This document shows, piece by piece, positions 1 to 10,674 of a DNA stretch of 64,000 bases (position 1 is its first letter; each line of letters begins with the position of its first letter). Origin of the DNA: Anaerolineae bacterium (GTDB lineage: Bacteria > Chloroflexota > Anaerolineae > Aggregatilineales > JAFGMM01); NCBI GenBank assembly GCA_027494055.1, contig JAOSJO010000012.1, forward strand, positions 310,001 to 374,000. Reading direction: 5' to 3'. The translations under genes and the position numbers were made by a program. Below the pieces are notes generated by a model. That model was given only the letters and a program-made list of their open reading frames with translations, was not told where the DNA came from and did not search any database.

Positions 1-63
1 GCGGTGTTCCGCGCTGCGCCCCCACCCATAAAACTGAAGAAAACGTGAAAAATACGACCAAGC

Positions 64-86
64 GGGGCAGGAATACCTCCTGCCCC
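64..86 (+). terminator. Hairpin, possible terminator of an upstream gene
   Basis: A perfect 9-bp inverted repeat (GGGGCAGGA at 64-72 and TCCTGCCCC at 78-86) encloses a 5-nt loop. There is no real T-tract, only TT. It lies just before the DedA promoter, so it may end a transcript entering from the left. Confidence 0.4.
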
Positions 87-101
87 TTGATGGTTCCGGG
101 G

Positions 102-129
102 TGTCATGCCATAATCGCCCCACTATACT
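102..129 (+). promoter_or_regulatory. Sigma-70-like promoter of the DedA gene
   Basis: The -35-like TGTCAT (102-107), a 16-nt spacer and the -10 TATACT (124-129) sit 18 nt before the ATG at 148. The ribosome site AGGGAG (138-143) follows, so the leader would be very short. Confidence 0.5.
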
Positions 130-147
130 GAAAACAAGGGAGCGAAA

Positions 148-825
148 ATGCCACCTGAACTGGAACACGCCATCGTCGATTTCCTCACGACCTTCATCCA
201 GGGGATCGGCTGGTTCGGGATCGTCGTCATCATGGCGCTGGAGAGCGCCAACATCCCCATCCCTTCCGAGGTGACAATGCCGCTGGCCGGCTGGCTGCTC
301 GTCGAGGCGCAGGGCGGCACGTGGGTAGAGGCGCTGCTCCTCGGCGGGTTTTTCGGAGGGCTTGGATGCCTGATCGGTTCGATAGCGAGCTACGCGCTCG
401 GCGCGTGGGGCGGGCGGCCCTTCCTGGAAAAGTACGGCAAGTATATCTTCATCAACCCGCACGACCTGGACAAGGCCGACCGGTGGTTCGCGCGCTGGGG
501 CGACTGGGCGTCATTTCTGTCGCGCTTGCTGCCCATCGTGCGCACGTTCATCTCCTTTCCGGCGGGCGTGGCGCGCATCCGCTTCTGGAGCTTCTGTGTG
601 CTGACGTTCGTCGGCTCGTTCATCTGGTGCGGGTTGCTCGCAGTGGGTGGTTACGCCCTGGGCGCAAACTGGGAGGAGCTACGCGCAGTTATGCGCCCCT
701 TTGACTACCCGATTGCGGCGGTTCTCGTCATCGGGTTCGCCTACTACATCTACCGGCACATCAAGCACGCCCGCGCAGCCTATCCCGCCAACCCGGAAGG
801 CGAGGTCCCCGTCAGCGAGGACTGA
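148..825 (+). CDS. DedA family (VTT domain) inner membrane protein
   Basis: A 225-residue integral membrane protein of the DedA/SNARE-associated (VTT) family. These proteins are linked to lipid-carrier scrambling and to membrane-potential homeostasis. The sequence shows an N-terminal hydrophobic segment (about 14-38) followed by the family-typical acidic ESANIPIPSE stretch, a glycine-rich helix (about 60-85), the conserved FLSRLLPIVRTFISFPAGVA region (about 129-148) and two further C-terminal helices. The length is normal for the family. The ATG at 148 has AGGGAG seven bases upstream and its own promoter. The gene appears monocistronic and converges on the hydrolase at 917. The family call is strong; the lipid substrate cannot be inferred. 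Confidence 0.9.
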   Translation: MPPELEHAIVDFLTTFIQGIGWFGIVVIMALESANIPIPSEVTMPLAGWLLVEAQGGTWVEALLLGGFFGGLGCLIGSIASYALGAWGGRPFLEKYGKYIFINPHDLDKADRWFARWGDWASFLSRLLPIVRTFISFPAGVARIRFWSFCVLTFVGSFIWCGLLAVGGYALGANWEELRAVMRPFDYPIAAVLVIGFAYYIYRHIKHARAAYPANPEGEVPVSED

Positions 826-862
826 TCCCGGTCGCGCCAGATTGATCGCGCAATGAGAGAAG

Positions 863-900
863 AAGGGGCGCAGGTCCCGCGCTTAGGGCCGCGTCCCCTT
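863..900. terminator. Imperfect hairpin between convergent genes
   Basis: AAGGGG(C)GC near 863-871 can pair with GCG(T)CCCCTT at 891-900, with one mismatch. It lies between the convergent ends of the DedA gene and the hydrolase and could terminate both. There is no strong T-tract. Confidence 0.3.
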
Positions 901-916
901 TGCGTGCCAGCGGGCG

Positions 917-1801
917 CTAGAGGTGTTGGGCGAACCAATCCACCACGCGCCGGACGTACTCGTCCGGACGTTTGGTGTACGCCTCGCGGTGGGCGGCGGC
1001 GGGCACGCGCCACAACACCTTCGGGCCGGGGAGGCGATCGTACACCTGCTCGATCTCGTCCACCGAGACCAGCGGGTCGCGGTCACCGTGAATGAGCAGC
1101 ACCGGCGTGTTCCCGATGTGGGCCGCCCAGCGCCAGGCGTCGGTGTGAAACAGGTTCCCCTTGATGCGGAACGACGCGACGACCAGCACGAGCCGCGCGC
1201 CGGCGTCCGCGAGCAGCCGGGGCACGCCCCGTGCAGTGAGGTGGCCCGCCAGCGTGTTCTGGATGTGCACGGGCAGGCTGTCGCACACAACCGCCCCGAC
1301 GCGGTCCGTGAGCGCTGCCACGATGAGCGCCACGCCCGCGCCCATGCTCAGGCCCAGCAGGCCGGCGCGCGCCACGCCGCGCGCTTCGGCCAGGTAATCG
1401 AGCGCGCCAAGCAGGTCCTCTTTCTCGTAGACGCCAAACGTGACGTGTTCCCCATCCGAGCGCCCGTGCGCGCGCCAGTCGAAGAACAGCGTGTTGAAGC
1501 CCGTTGCGTACAACACCGGACCGAACGTGTGCAGGTCGGCGTCCATACTGCCGCGCTGCCCGGAGCACACGACCACCGTGCCCGATGCGTCCGGCGCGGG
1601 CACCCACCAGCCGTGCAGCGTCAGCGTCCGCTCCCGGCTGGCGAAGCGCACCGGCTCGGCGGGCAACCCCAGCGAGGCCGGGTCGGCCTCCGGGTCAGGC
1701 GTGCGGCGGCGCACCAGCGCGCTGCTCGCGGCCCACACGAACGCCAGCGCGACCAGCAGGGCAATCAGGAGGGCGGAGAGCGCCAGGGCGAGAACGTCCA
1801 T
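917..1801 (-). CDS. Membrane-anchored alpha/beta hydrolase
   Basis: A 294-residue serine hydrolase of the alpha/beta fold. One N-terminal transmembrane segment (about 5-29) would anchor it with the catalytic domain outside. The nucleophile elbow GLSMGAG places the catalytic serine near residue 152. The HGDRDPLV stretch fits the acid, and the histidine in AAAHREAY near the C-terminus completes the triad. The closest families are YqkD/FrsA-like hydrolases; the substrate is unknown. The ATG at 1801 follows the TAG stop of the redox lipoprotein by 2 nt, so it is the last gene of a three-gene operon starting at 3400. Confidence 0.8.
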   Translation of the reverse strand: MDVLALALSALLIALLVALAFVWAASSALVRRRTPDPEADPASLGLPAEPVRFASRERTLTLHGWWVPAPDASGTVVVCSGQRGSMDADLHTFGPVLYATGFNTLFFDWRAHGRSDGEHVTFGVYEKEDLLGALDYLAEARGVARAGLLGLSMGAGVALIVAALTDRVGAVVCDSLPVHIQNTLAGHLTARGVPRLLADAGARLVLVVASFRIKGNLFHTDAWRWAAHIGNTPVLLIHGDRDPLVSVDEIEQVYDRLPGPKVLWRVPAAAHREAYTKRPDEYVRRVVDWFAQHL

Positions 1802-1803
1802 CG

Positions 1804-3059
1804 CTAATCCGCCGCCTCGGCGTCCGGTGCAAGCTGCTCAATCGTGATCGACAGGATGCGGTCGCCGGGCGGGGGCGGCGGGTCGGTGAACGGGTCGCGC
1901 AGCGCGAGCGCCTGCACGACGTCCATGCCGGTAACGACCTGCCCAAAGACGGTGTAGCGCCCGTCGAAGTCCGGCGGGAGCGCCTCTTTGGTGATGAAGA
2001 ACTGGCTCCCGGCGCTGTTGGGCCGGTCGAGGCGCAGCATCGCCACCCGGCCCGGCTCGGAGAACCCGGAGGCCGTTGTCGGTCTCGTCCACGATCCGGT
2101 AGCCGGGCGCGCCAAGCCCCGTGTCCGTCGGGTCGCCGGAGACTGCCATCATGTCGGTGACGTTGAAGAAGGTGTTTCCATCGTACCAGCCCTCCCGCGC
2201 CAGAAAGACGAAGTTGTTCACCGCGACCGGGGCCTGTTCGACGAACAGCGCCACCGTGATGTCGCCCTTCTCGGTCGCGATGGTGGCGCGGTAGGCGCGC
2301 TCCAGGTCGATCACCAGGTCAGGAGAGTCTTCATACCATCGCTGCTGGAGCAGCGTGGCGCGCGCCATAGCGTCAAGCGCCCACGGTTGCAGCCCGCCGG
2401 CGTAGCGCTGCCCGTTGAAGGCAAGCGCGGGTGTCTCGTCGAGGCCAAAGCCCATGGCCTGCGCCCGCGCGCGCTCGACGAGGTCGGCATAGGTCCCGCC
2501 ATCGAGCGCGGCGGTGAAGGTGGCCACGTCCAGGCCCAACTCGTCGGCGTAACCGCGCACCGTCTCACGGAAGGCGTCCGGCGTCTGGCCGGCCCACGCC
2601 GCCTGCCGCGCCAGCAGCAGGTCGTGCATCGGCCAGAACGCGCCCTGCGCCGCTGCCGCCTCCGACGCCTGGAGGGCGAGGCCGGCCTTGTCATGGATGT
2701 CGGTCTGCGGGAAGTGCCGCCAGACGATGCGCACGCCGCCCGCGTCCTGGTGTTGCGCGCGCAGTGCGTCGAGATGGGCCGCAACCTCGGCGCATTCGGG
2801 CGCCTGAAAGTCGCAGTATACCAGGATGGTGAGGAAGGCGTCGTCAAGGCCGATGGCATGGTCGCCGGGCGCGCCGGCGTCGAACGCGGCGGGCTGGATG
2901 GGCGTGGGCGGGAGTGTGGCAATCGCTGCCGGGGTATCGGACGGCGCAGGTGTGGCGGGCGGCGCTGGGCCGCAGCCGCTCAGGCTGACAGACGCGCCAA
3001 CCAGGGGTGAGGAGCGCGGCGCGCACGATGAGAGCGACCCTGCTCCCGGCGCGTGGCAT
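1804..3059 (-). CDS. DsbA-like/cyclophilin fusion lipoprotein (two frameshifts)
   Basis: An exported lipoprotein with two domains. First is a thioredoxin/DsbA-like domain, with YCDFQAPEC where homologues have a CxxC site and the helical insert ending near GFGLDETPALAFNG. Second is a cyclophilin-type peptidyl-prolyl isomerase, with VNNFVFLAREGWYDGNTFF, SGDPTDTG and NSAGSQFFITKE. The proposed start (3059) gives a signal peptide ending in the lipobox LSGC, but only if one C is removed from the CCCC run near 3004-3007. A second shift near 2065-2067 (CCC) splits the isomerase. The coding sense is clear on both sides of each shift, so both look like sequencing errors. Only the second Cys of the usual thiol pair is present. 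It is 5 nt downstream of the glutaredoxin gene. Confidence 0.75.
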
Positions 3060-3064
3060 CGACT

Positions 3065-3400
3065 TCATGCCTCGCTGATGAAACCCTTGGCTTTTAACCA
3101 TGCCTCCAGTTGCGTGGCGCTCGGCTCCGTAATCATCGTACCCCGGTCGATGCCGCGCGGGCTGTTGCCGCTGGACAGCTCGGCGGGCGGCTCATAAGGC
3201 AGGTCCTCGCCCGGCCTGGCGATCACGATCGTCGGCACAGAGCGGTACCCGGTCCACCCCCGGACGCGCTGCTCCGCCTCGGAGTCGCCGTCGATGATGA
3301 TCTCGCGATACGCGATCTCGTACTTCGCAAGCACGCGCTTGGCAATGGAGACGAAAGGGCAGAACGACTTGCGGGTGTACATGACGAGTTCGCGATCCAT
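3065..3400 (-). CDS. Glutaredoxin-like protein, single-Cys CPFV site
   Basis: About 111 residues with a glutaredoxin/mycoredoxin fold: the beta strand ELVMYTRKSFCPF, helix 2, the cis-proline region YRSVPTIVI and a C-terminal helix. The active site reads C-P-F-V, so only the N-terminal cysteine remains, which suits a monothiol mechanism. The ATG at 3400 was chosen over an upstream in-frame start at 3472 because AGGAGA lies 8 nt before it and the domain begins there. It is the first gene of the operon with the DsbA/cyclophilin lipoprotein and the hydrolase. A TTGTGT-17-TATTGT promoter precedes it. Confidence 0.75.
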   Translation of the reverse strand: MDRELVMYTRKSFCPFVSIAKRVLAKYEIAYREIIIDGDSEAEQRVRGWTGYRSVPTIVIARPGEDLPYEPPAELSSGNSPRGIDRGTMITEPSATQLEAWLKAKGFISEA

Positions 3401-3447
3401 GTCATCTCTCCTGGGCGGGGCGCGCGGGTCAACTCGTGACACGGATA

Positions 3448-3476
3448 ACAATAACGCAATGCGTGGCGGCACACAA
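3448..3476 (-). promoter_or_regulatory. Candidate promoter of the redox operon
   Basis: On the minus strand TTGTGT (3476-3471), a 17-nt spacer and TATTGT (3453-3448) precede the glutaredoxin start at 3400. It is divergent from and nearly adjoins the rmd-gmd promoter. Confidence 0.4.
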
Positions 3477-3477
3477 C

Positions 3478-3505
3478 TTGATCTGCCGTTGCCGCTTGTT
3501 ATAAT
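3478..3505 (+). promoter_or_regulatory. Promoter of the rmd-gmd-tatD operon
   Basis: TTGATC (3478-3483), a 16-nt spacer and a consensus TATAAT (3500-3505). The TTG start of the first gene is at 3542, giving a leader of about 30 nt. Confidence 0.6.
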
Positions 3506-3541
3506 CGCCCAGCGCCATCATACCGATGCGGGAGCGCCCTC

Positions 3542-5510
<1,969 letters not shown>

Positions 5511-5512
5511 CC

Positions 5513-6283
5513 ATGCGCCTGATTGACACACACTGCCACCTGAACTACGACGCCTACGACGCCGACCGCGCCGAGGTCATCGCGCGCGCGGAGGCGGCGG
5601 ACGTGTGGCGCATCGTCGTGCCGGGCACGGATGTGCCGGGCAGCCGTGAAGCCGTGGCGCTCGCGGCGGCGCACGACGGCGTGTTTGCGGCGGTGGGCAT
5701 CCACCCCAACAGCAGCGCCGGCTTCACGGAAGATTGGATCGAGGCCATCGCCCCGCTGGTGCACAGCGGAAAGGTCGTCGCCATCGGCGAGATCGGCCTC
5801 GACTACTACCGCGACCACGCCACGAAAGCGGACCAACACCGCGCGCTCGAAGCGTGCCTGGCGCTGGCGGCAGCCATGCAGTTGCCGGTCATCATCCACA
5901 ACCGCGACGCAAGCGACGACCTGCTTGACGCCCTGGCGCGGTGGCGACCGAAGCTCCCCGACCCGCCGGGCGTGCTGCACTCGTTCTCTGAGCGTTGGGA
6001 AGTCGCGCAGCGCGGCCTGGACCTGGATTTCTACATCGGCTTCACCGGCCCGCTGACGTTCAAGAACGCCGACGACCTGCGCACGGTCGCGGCGCGCGTC
6101 CCGCTGGATCGCATCCTTATCGAGACTGACGGGCCGTTCCTCGCGCCGCACCCCCATCGCGGCAAGCGCAACGAACCGGCCTACGTGCGCCTCGTTGCGG
6201 ACCGGCTCGCCGCGCTGCACCTGACCACGCTGGAGGCCGTCGCCGAGCAGACGACGCTCAACGCCTGCGCGCTCTTTTGTTGA
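5513..6283 (+). CDS. TatD family metal-dependent deoxyribonuclease
   Basis: A 256-residue TIM-barrel hydrolase of the TatD/YcfH type. The metal ligands are visible: DTHCHL at the N-terminus, the Glu in GEIGLDYY (about residues 91-98), His in IIHNRDA, His in LHSFS and Asp in ETDGPFL. Family members act as 3'-5' DNases, with roles proposed in DNA repair or RNA quality control. It is the third gene of the rmd-gmd transcript, although its function is not obviously related to sugar metabolism. The length is standard. Confidence 0.88.
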   Translation: MRLIDTHCHLNYDAYDADRAEVIARAEAADVWRIVVPGTDVPGSREAVALAAAHDGVFAAVGIHPNSSAGFTEDWIEAIAPLVHSGKVVAIGEIGLDYYRDHATKADQHRALEACLALAAAMQLPVIIHNRDASDDLLDALARWRPKLPDPPGVLHSFSERWEVAQRGLDLDFYIGFTGPLTFKNADDLRTVAARVPLDRILIETDGPFLAPHPHRGKRNEPAYVRLVADRLAALHLTTLEAVAEQTTLNACALFC

Positions 6284-6378
6284 TCGAGCGCATTGCCCTG
6301 CCTGCCCCGCCAGTCGCGAGGACCGCCCATACAACAGATGAGTTGCGAGGCGCCGACAAACGCGACTCGGTGGGCCCT

Positions 6379-7185
6379 CTATGGCCGAGAACTACTGTGG
6401 TTTTGGTATGTCATCCAGTCCACAATTTCCATACCCACGCCAACGAGTCCCTGAAGTATATCGGTGCCATGCGCATCTTGCGGGTAGACGCGCACCGCCG
6501 TATCGCCCTGGGTCATCGCCGCGAGATACCAGACGCTGCCGGCGCTGTACGTGTCCCCCTGGGAAGCAATGAAATACAGGGGACGGTCGCCGATGCCGGC
6601 CATGGCTTCCTCGGTCGTCACGCCCCAATACTCCGCGCCGGGCGACAGCGCCACAGTCGTCACGATCCGATTGTCCTCTGCCATGGCGCGCAGCGCCAGG
6701 TTCGCGCCGACACTCGCGCCGACGATGTTCAGCTGGTTTGGATCGACCTCCGGTTGGTCGGCAAGCCAGTCAAGCCAGAGGTACGTGTCCTGCTCGGCGA
6801 GTCCCCAGTCCTGAGCGCCGCCGGTCTCGCCGAACCCGCGCATATCCACCGCCAGGGTGGCGTACCCAGCCTGTGTCAGCGCGGGCGTCAGCGACGACCA
6901 GCTCTCGCTGTCCCCGCCGATCATGTGCAGCAGCAAGACGCCGGGGCTGCCTTCAGACGCGGGCAAAGTTGATGGTGGGGTGGACGGTGGCGGGCGCCGC
7001 CCCGGATCAGGCGCGCCAGCAGGGGAAGGCGCTGCCGGGACGTAGTAGAAACCGACGAGCAGCTGCCCGTCCGCGCCGGTGATCTCGATGCGCTGTGGTT
7101 CCACGCCCTCCTGCGCGCCAGTCGGGAGGACCCCGGCACACAGCATAAGCATCAACACGGCGGTGACAATAGTTCGTTTTCGCAT
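6379..7185 (-). CDS. Secreted alpha/beta hydrolase (dienelactone hydrolase-like)
   Basis: 268 residues with a cleavable signal peptide (KRTIVTAVLMLMLCAGVLPTGAQ, cleavage near 25). A Pro/Ser-rich linker at about 50-75 precedes an alpha/beta hydrolase domain. The oxyanion-side motif is LLHMIGGD, the nucleophile elbow is GASVGAN (Ser about 160) and the general base His is in DAHGTDIL near the C-terminus. The general architecture resembles secreted dienelactone-hydrolase/acyl-peptidase-like enzymes; the substrate is unknown. It stands alone, divergent from the GT2 gene, with its own TATAAT promoter. Confidence 0.75.
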   Translation of the reverse strand: MRKRTIVTAVLMLMLCAGVLPTGAQEGVEPQRIEITGADGQLLVGFYYVPAAPSPAGAPDPGRRPPPSTPPSTLPASEGSPGVLLLHMIGGDSESWSSLTPALTQAGYATLAVDMRGFGETGGAQDWGLAEQDTYLWLDWLADQPEVDPNQLNIVGASVGANLALRAMAEDNRIVTTVALSPGAEYWGVTTEEAMAGIGDRPLYFIASQGDTYSAGSVWYLAAMTQGDTAVRVYPQDAHGTDILQGLVGVGMEIVDWMTYQNHSSSRP

Positions 7186-7232
7186 GGCCGAGTCTCCTGC
7201 AATGGGGAACGAAGCGTGCGATATTAAGTCAG

Positions 7233-7259
7233 ATTATAGTAAAAGTGATGTCGATGCAA
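7233..7259 (-). promoter_or_regulatory. Promoter of the secreted hydrolase gene
   Basis: TTGCAT (7259-7254), 15-nt spacer, TATAAT (7238-7233) on the minus strand, about 48 nt before the ATG at 7185. The region 7186-7316 is AT-richer than its surroundings and is a divergent regulatory region. Confidence 0.5.
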
Positions 7260-7316
7260 CCACCGGCGTCAGAACAGAGCGTGACGGAATTCCGCAGGTG
7301 TAGTAAATTCTGCCGC

Positions 7317-8291
7317 ATGTCCGAGCTAACCCCCGACCTGTCGATCATCATCGTCAGTTGGAACGTGCGCGACCTGCTCGCGCGCTGCCTGGAGAGCATC
7401 ACGGCCGGCTGGGGCGACTTTGCGAGCTTCCCGGAAGCGATGGAGGTCATCGTCGTCGATTCGGCCTCCTCCGATGGCAGCGCGGCGATGGTCGCGGCGC
7501 GCTTTCCCTGGGTCAGGCTGATCGCGCTGGACGAGAACGCCGGCTTCACGGCGGGCAACAACATCGGCCTGCGCGCGAGCCGGGGCCGCCACGTGATGCT
7601 GCTCAACCCCGACACGGAGGTGATCGGCGACGCGCTGGCGCAGATGGTCCGCTACCTGGACGCCCACCCAGACGTGGGCGCGGTCGGCCCGCACACGCTC
7701 GGCAGCGACGGCGCGACGCAATCCACGCGCCGCCGCTTCCCCACGCTCGCGACCGCGCTCTTCGAGAGCACGTGGCTCCAGCCCTACGCGCCGCGCCGCC
7801 TGCTCGACCGTTACTACGTCGTCGGCCCGCCCGACGACGCCACGCTCGACGTGGACTGGGTGCAGGGGTCGGCGCTGATGGTTCGCCGCGCGGCTTACGC
7901 GCAGGTCGGTGGGCTGGACGAGGGCTACGTCATGTACTCGGAGGAGATGGACTGGTGCCGGCGCATCAAGGCGGTGGGGTGGCGCGTGGTCTATCTCGGC
8001 AGCGCGCAGATCGTGCACCACGGCGGCAAGTCCAGCGAGCAGGTCACGGCGCGGCGGCACATCTACTTCAACGCCAGCAAGGTCCGCTACTTCCGCAAGC
8101 ACCACGGGCGGCTGGCCGCCGAAGCGCTGCGAGCGGTCCTGCTGCTCAACTTCGCATGGCAACTGGCGCTTGAGGGCGCGAAGTACGTCATCGGCCACAG
8201 GCGCGATTTGCGCCGCGCCCGAATCGGCGCATACTGGCAGGTGTTGCGGTCAGGGCTGAAGACGCCGGCGCGCAAAGCGCGCGACGGCTAG
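7317..8291 (+). CDS. Family 2 glycosyltransferase
   Basis: A 324-residue GT-A inverting glycosyltransferase. N-terminal DLSIIIVSWNVRDLLARCLES is the nucleotide-sugar fold start, VVDSASSDGS fits the acidic UDP/GDP site, LLNPDTEV contains the DXD-like metal site (about 96-103) and SEEMDWCRR fits the C-terminal acceptor region. It is closest to WsaE/WbbL-type rhamnosyltransferases, which suits the neighbouring GDP-deoxysugar genes. The ATG at 7317 was chosen because the catalytic domain starts there; an upstream in-frame extension has no family similarity. The GT4 gene starts 13 nt after the stop. Confidence 0.85.
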   Translation: MSELTPDLSIIIVSWNVRDLLARCLESITAGWGDFASFPEAMEVIVVDSASSDGSAAMVAARFPWVRLIALDENAGFTAGNNIGLRASRGRHVMLLNPDTEVIGDALAQMVRYLDAHPDVGAVGPHTLGSDGATQSTRRRFPTLATALFESTWLQPYAPRRLLDRYYVVGPPDDATLDVDWVQGSALMVRRAAYAQVGGLDEGYVMYSEEMDWCRRIKAVGWRVVYLGSAQIVHHGGKSSEQVTARRHIYFNASKVRYFRKHHGRLAAEALRAVLLLNFAWQLALEGAKYVIGHRRDLRRARIGAYWQVLRSGLKTPARKARDG

Positions 8292-8304
8292 CAGGCAGAG
8301 CACA

Positions 8305-9482
8305 ATGCGTATCGGCTTCATCACCGGCGAATACCCCCCATGCAGGGCGGCGTGGGCGCGTTCACGCGCGCGATGGCGCGCGCGATGGCCGACCTCGGCC
8401 ACGAGGTGCGCGTGCTCACCAGCGTGAAGGCAGCCGGCGGGGACGAGCCAGGCGTGCCGGTGGACGCGATCATCGACCGCTGGCGCTACGGCGCGCTGCG
8501 CGCGGCGGAGGGCTGGGCGCGCGCCCACAACCTGGACGCCGTGAATCTCCAGTACCAGACCGCCGCGTACAACATGTCGCCGTTCATCCACTTCCTGCCG
8601 CGCACCCTGCGGCGCGTCGCGCCGGTCTTTACGACGTTCCACGACCTGCGCGTGCCGTACCTCTTCCCAAAGGCCGGGATGTTGCGCTTCTTCCTCGTGC
8701 TGGCGATGGCGCGCGGCTCGACCGGCACGATTGTCACCAACCACGAAGACGAGTCGATCCTCGCCGTCGATCCGCGCGTCAAACGCCTGCGGCGCATCGC
8801 CATCGGCTCCAACGTCCGGGCGGCGGTCCCGCCCGGCTACGACCGCGCCGCCTGGCGCGCGCAGATCGGCGCGGGGCCGGGCGACCTGGTGGTGGGGTAC
8901 TTCGGCTTCCTCAACATGAGCAAAGGCGCGCACGTGCTCGTGGGCGCGGCGGCGAAGGCGCGCGCGGCGGGCGTGCCGATCCGCCTGCTGATGGTCGGCG
9001 GGCGCGCCGGCGACAGCGACCCGACCAATCTGGAATACGGCAAGACCGTCGATGGTCTGATCGCGCACCTGGGAATGGAGGACCGCATCCACTGGACCGG
9101 CTTCGTGGACGACGCGGCGGTGAGCGGCCACCTCCTCGCCTGCGACCTGTGCGCGCTGCCCTACCGTGACGGCGTGTCGTACCGGCGCGGGACGTTCATG
9201 GCGGCGATTGCGCATGGCTGCGCGGTCGTCACCACCATGCCCGATGTGGACATCCCGGAGCTGATGAGTGGGCAGAACGTTCGCCTGGTCCCGCGCCGCG
9301 ACGCGGACGCGCTCGCGGAGGCGATCATCGAATTGGCGGACAAGCCGGACGTGCGCGCGCGCCTGGGCCGGGGCGCGCGGGAGTTGGCAGCGTTGTTCAC
9401 GTGGGATAAGCTCGCGGCGGAAACGCTGGCGTTTTTTGAGGAGGTTTTGGAAAGATACCTGCCTAGTGATCCTGTTTTGTGA
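8305..9482 (+). CDS. Family 4 glycosyltransferase (N-terminal frameshift)
   Basis: A GT-B retaining glycosyltransferase. The ATG at 8305 gives MRIGFITGEYPP, a normal GT4 beginning. One C appears to be missing from the C run at 8334-8339, because the family-typical continuation MQGGVGAFTRAMA is in the next frame from 8340. From there the protein reads through: HDLRVPYLF, GYFGFLNMSKGAHVL (donor domain start, about 195-209), then TMPDVDIPELMSGQNVRLV and the C-terminal helices. Corrected length is about 392 residues. The 3' neighbour region is AT-rich with no gene I trust. Confidence 0.82.
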
Positions 9483-9770
9483 TCTTTGACGCTCTTCCAT
9501 CCCCGCAAATATGCGTACAGGGTATGAACTGAAGCTATTCCTTTGTCTGCATTTTCCACAATCGCATTATAAAAGTAACCTGTCGTGACTGGTGGCTGAT
9601 TGGGCCTTTAGTTGAACTGAACATGCATCTGGGAACATCTGCAAAAGCTCAACGATATCCACGTCTTACCCAGATAGAGAATGTCTCCTATCACTTGAAT
9701 GAACTCGTCAATGGGCAACTGCGATAGCTCCGCCAGTCTTCGCGGTTGCGGTACAAATCAGGCACATCAC
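9483..9770. other. AT-richer intergenic segment with a possible gene remnant
   Basis: Clearly lower in GC than its flanks. On the minus strand ATG near 9773 opens a short frame (MSDVPDLYRNREDW). After a 1-nt shift it could continue with ELSQLPIDEFIQVIGDILYLGK, ending before 9600. This could be a small decayed or frameshifted gene; no family is recognised. No RNA gene or terminator is evident. Confidence 0.3.
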
Positions 9771-10656
9771 TCATTGGGTTCTCCCTAACCCCATCGCCCG
9801 CAGCAGCGCCCGCTGCGCCGTGACCTTCGCCATCTCACGCCGGTATTCCGCCGAGCCGCGAAAGTCGGCAGGCGGTTCGAGCGCATCCAGCGCGCCCAGC
9901 GCCGCGTCCACTGACTCCGCCGTCGCGGCCTGCCGACCAGCGCCGCCTACCGACCGCGCCCGCGCGGATTGCCGTCCCCACCGCGCCGCCAAGCGCCAGC
10001 CACGCCGCCTTAACCGCACCGTCCTCGACCACCACGCGCGCCGCCGCGCACACAATCGGCGCGTCGGCGGGCGTGCGCGCCACCGCCTCGTAAGCCACCG
10101 GCGCGGACTCCTGCGCCTCGCCGCCGAAGGGCAGCACCACCGCCGTCACCAGGTCGGTTCGGGCGCGCCGGGGCAGGTATTGCGCCAGCGACGTCGCGCC
10201 CTCCCCGGCGACCTCCACCTGCGCGTCAAGCGCGAGCAGCGTCACGAGCAGCGGCGAACTCGCGCCCGCGTGCGCCACGACCGCACCAAAGGTCCACATC
10301 GCCCGCAGGTTGAGCGGGTACGCGCGCTCCATCGCTTCAAAGAGCGCGGCCCGCGTATCCATCCGCAACACCCAGGGCAGCGCACGATACTGCCGGCTGA
10401 ACGCTTCGGCCTCCGGCAGCGCGGCGAGCGTCACCATCGCGCCGATGCGCCAATCGCTGCCCGGTTCAGCGTGTACCTGGTCCAGACCCAACCCCGCCAG
10501 CAGGATCACCTCTTCAACCTCGGCGGCGACCTGCAGGTCGTCGAACAGCTCCGGCCCGCCGTAGAGCGGCATCATGCGCACGCCGGGGCGCGCCAGCAGC
10601 TTCAGCGCCGCGCTGACGCTCTCCGGCTCGTGGACGGTCTCCAGTTTGGGCAGCAT
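9771..10656 (-). CDS. FAD-binding CoxM/xanthine dehydrogenase medium-subunit-like protein (frameshift)
   Basis: About 294 residues after correction, similar to the FAD-binding medium subunit of the xanthine oxidase/CO dehydrogenase family. Visible features are PKLETVHEPESVSAALKLLA at the N-terminus, MPLYGGPELFDDL in place of the usual AGGTDL motif, and the FGAVVAHAGASSPLL region replacing the second FAD loop. A 1-nt shift near 9955-9975 moves the C-terminal domain (AALGALDALEPPADFRGSAE) into another frame ending at 9771. No large molybdopterin or 2Fe-2S subunit lies nearby, so its partner is elsewhere or it is an orphan. GGAGGCGAG directly precedes the ATG at 10656. Confidence 0.65.
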
Positions 10657-10674
10657 CTCGCCTCCTCGCCTTTC

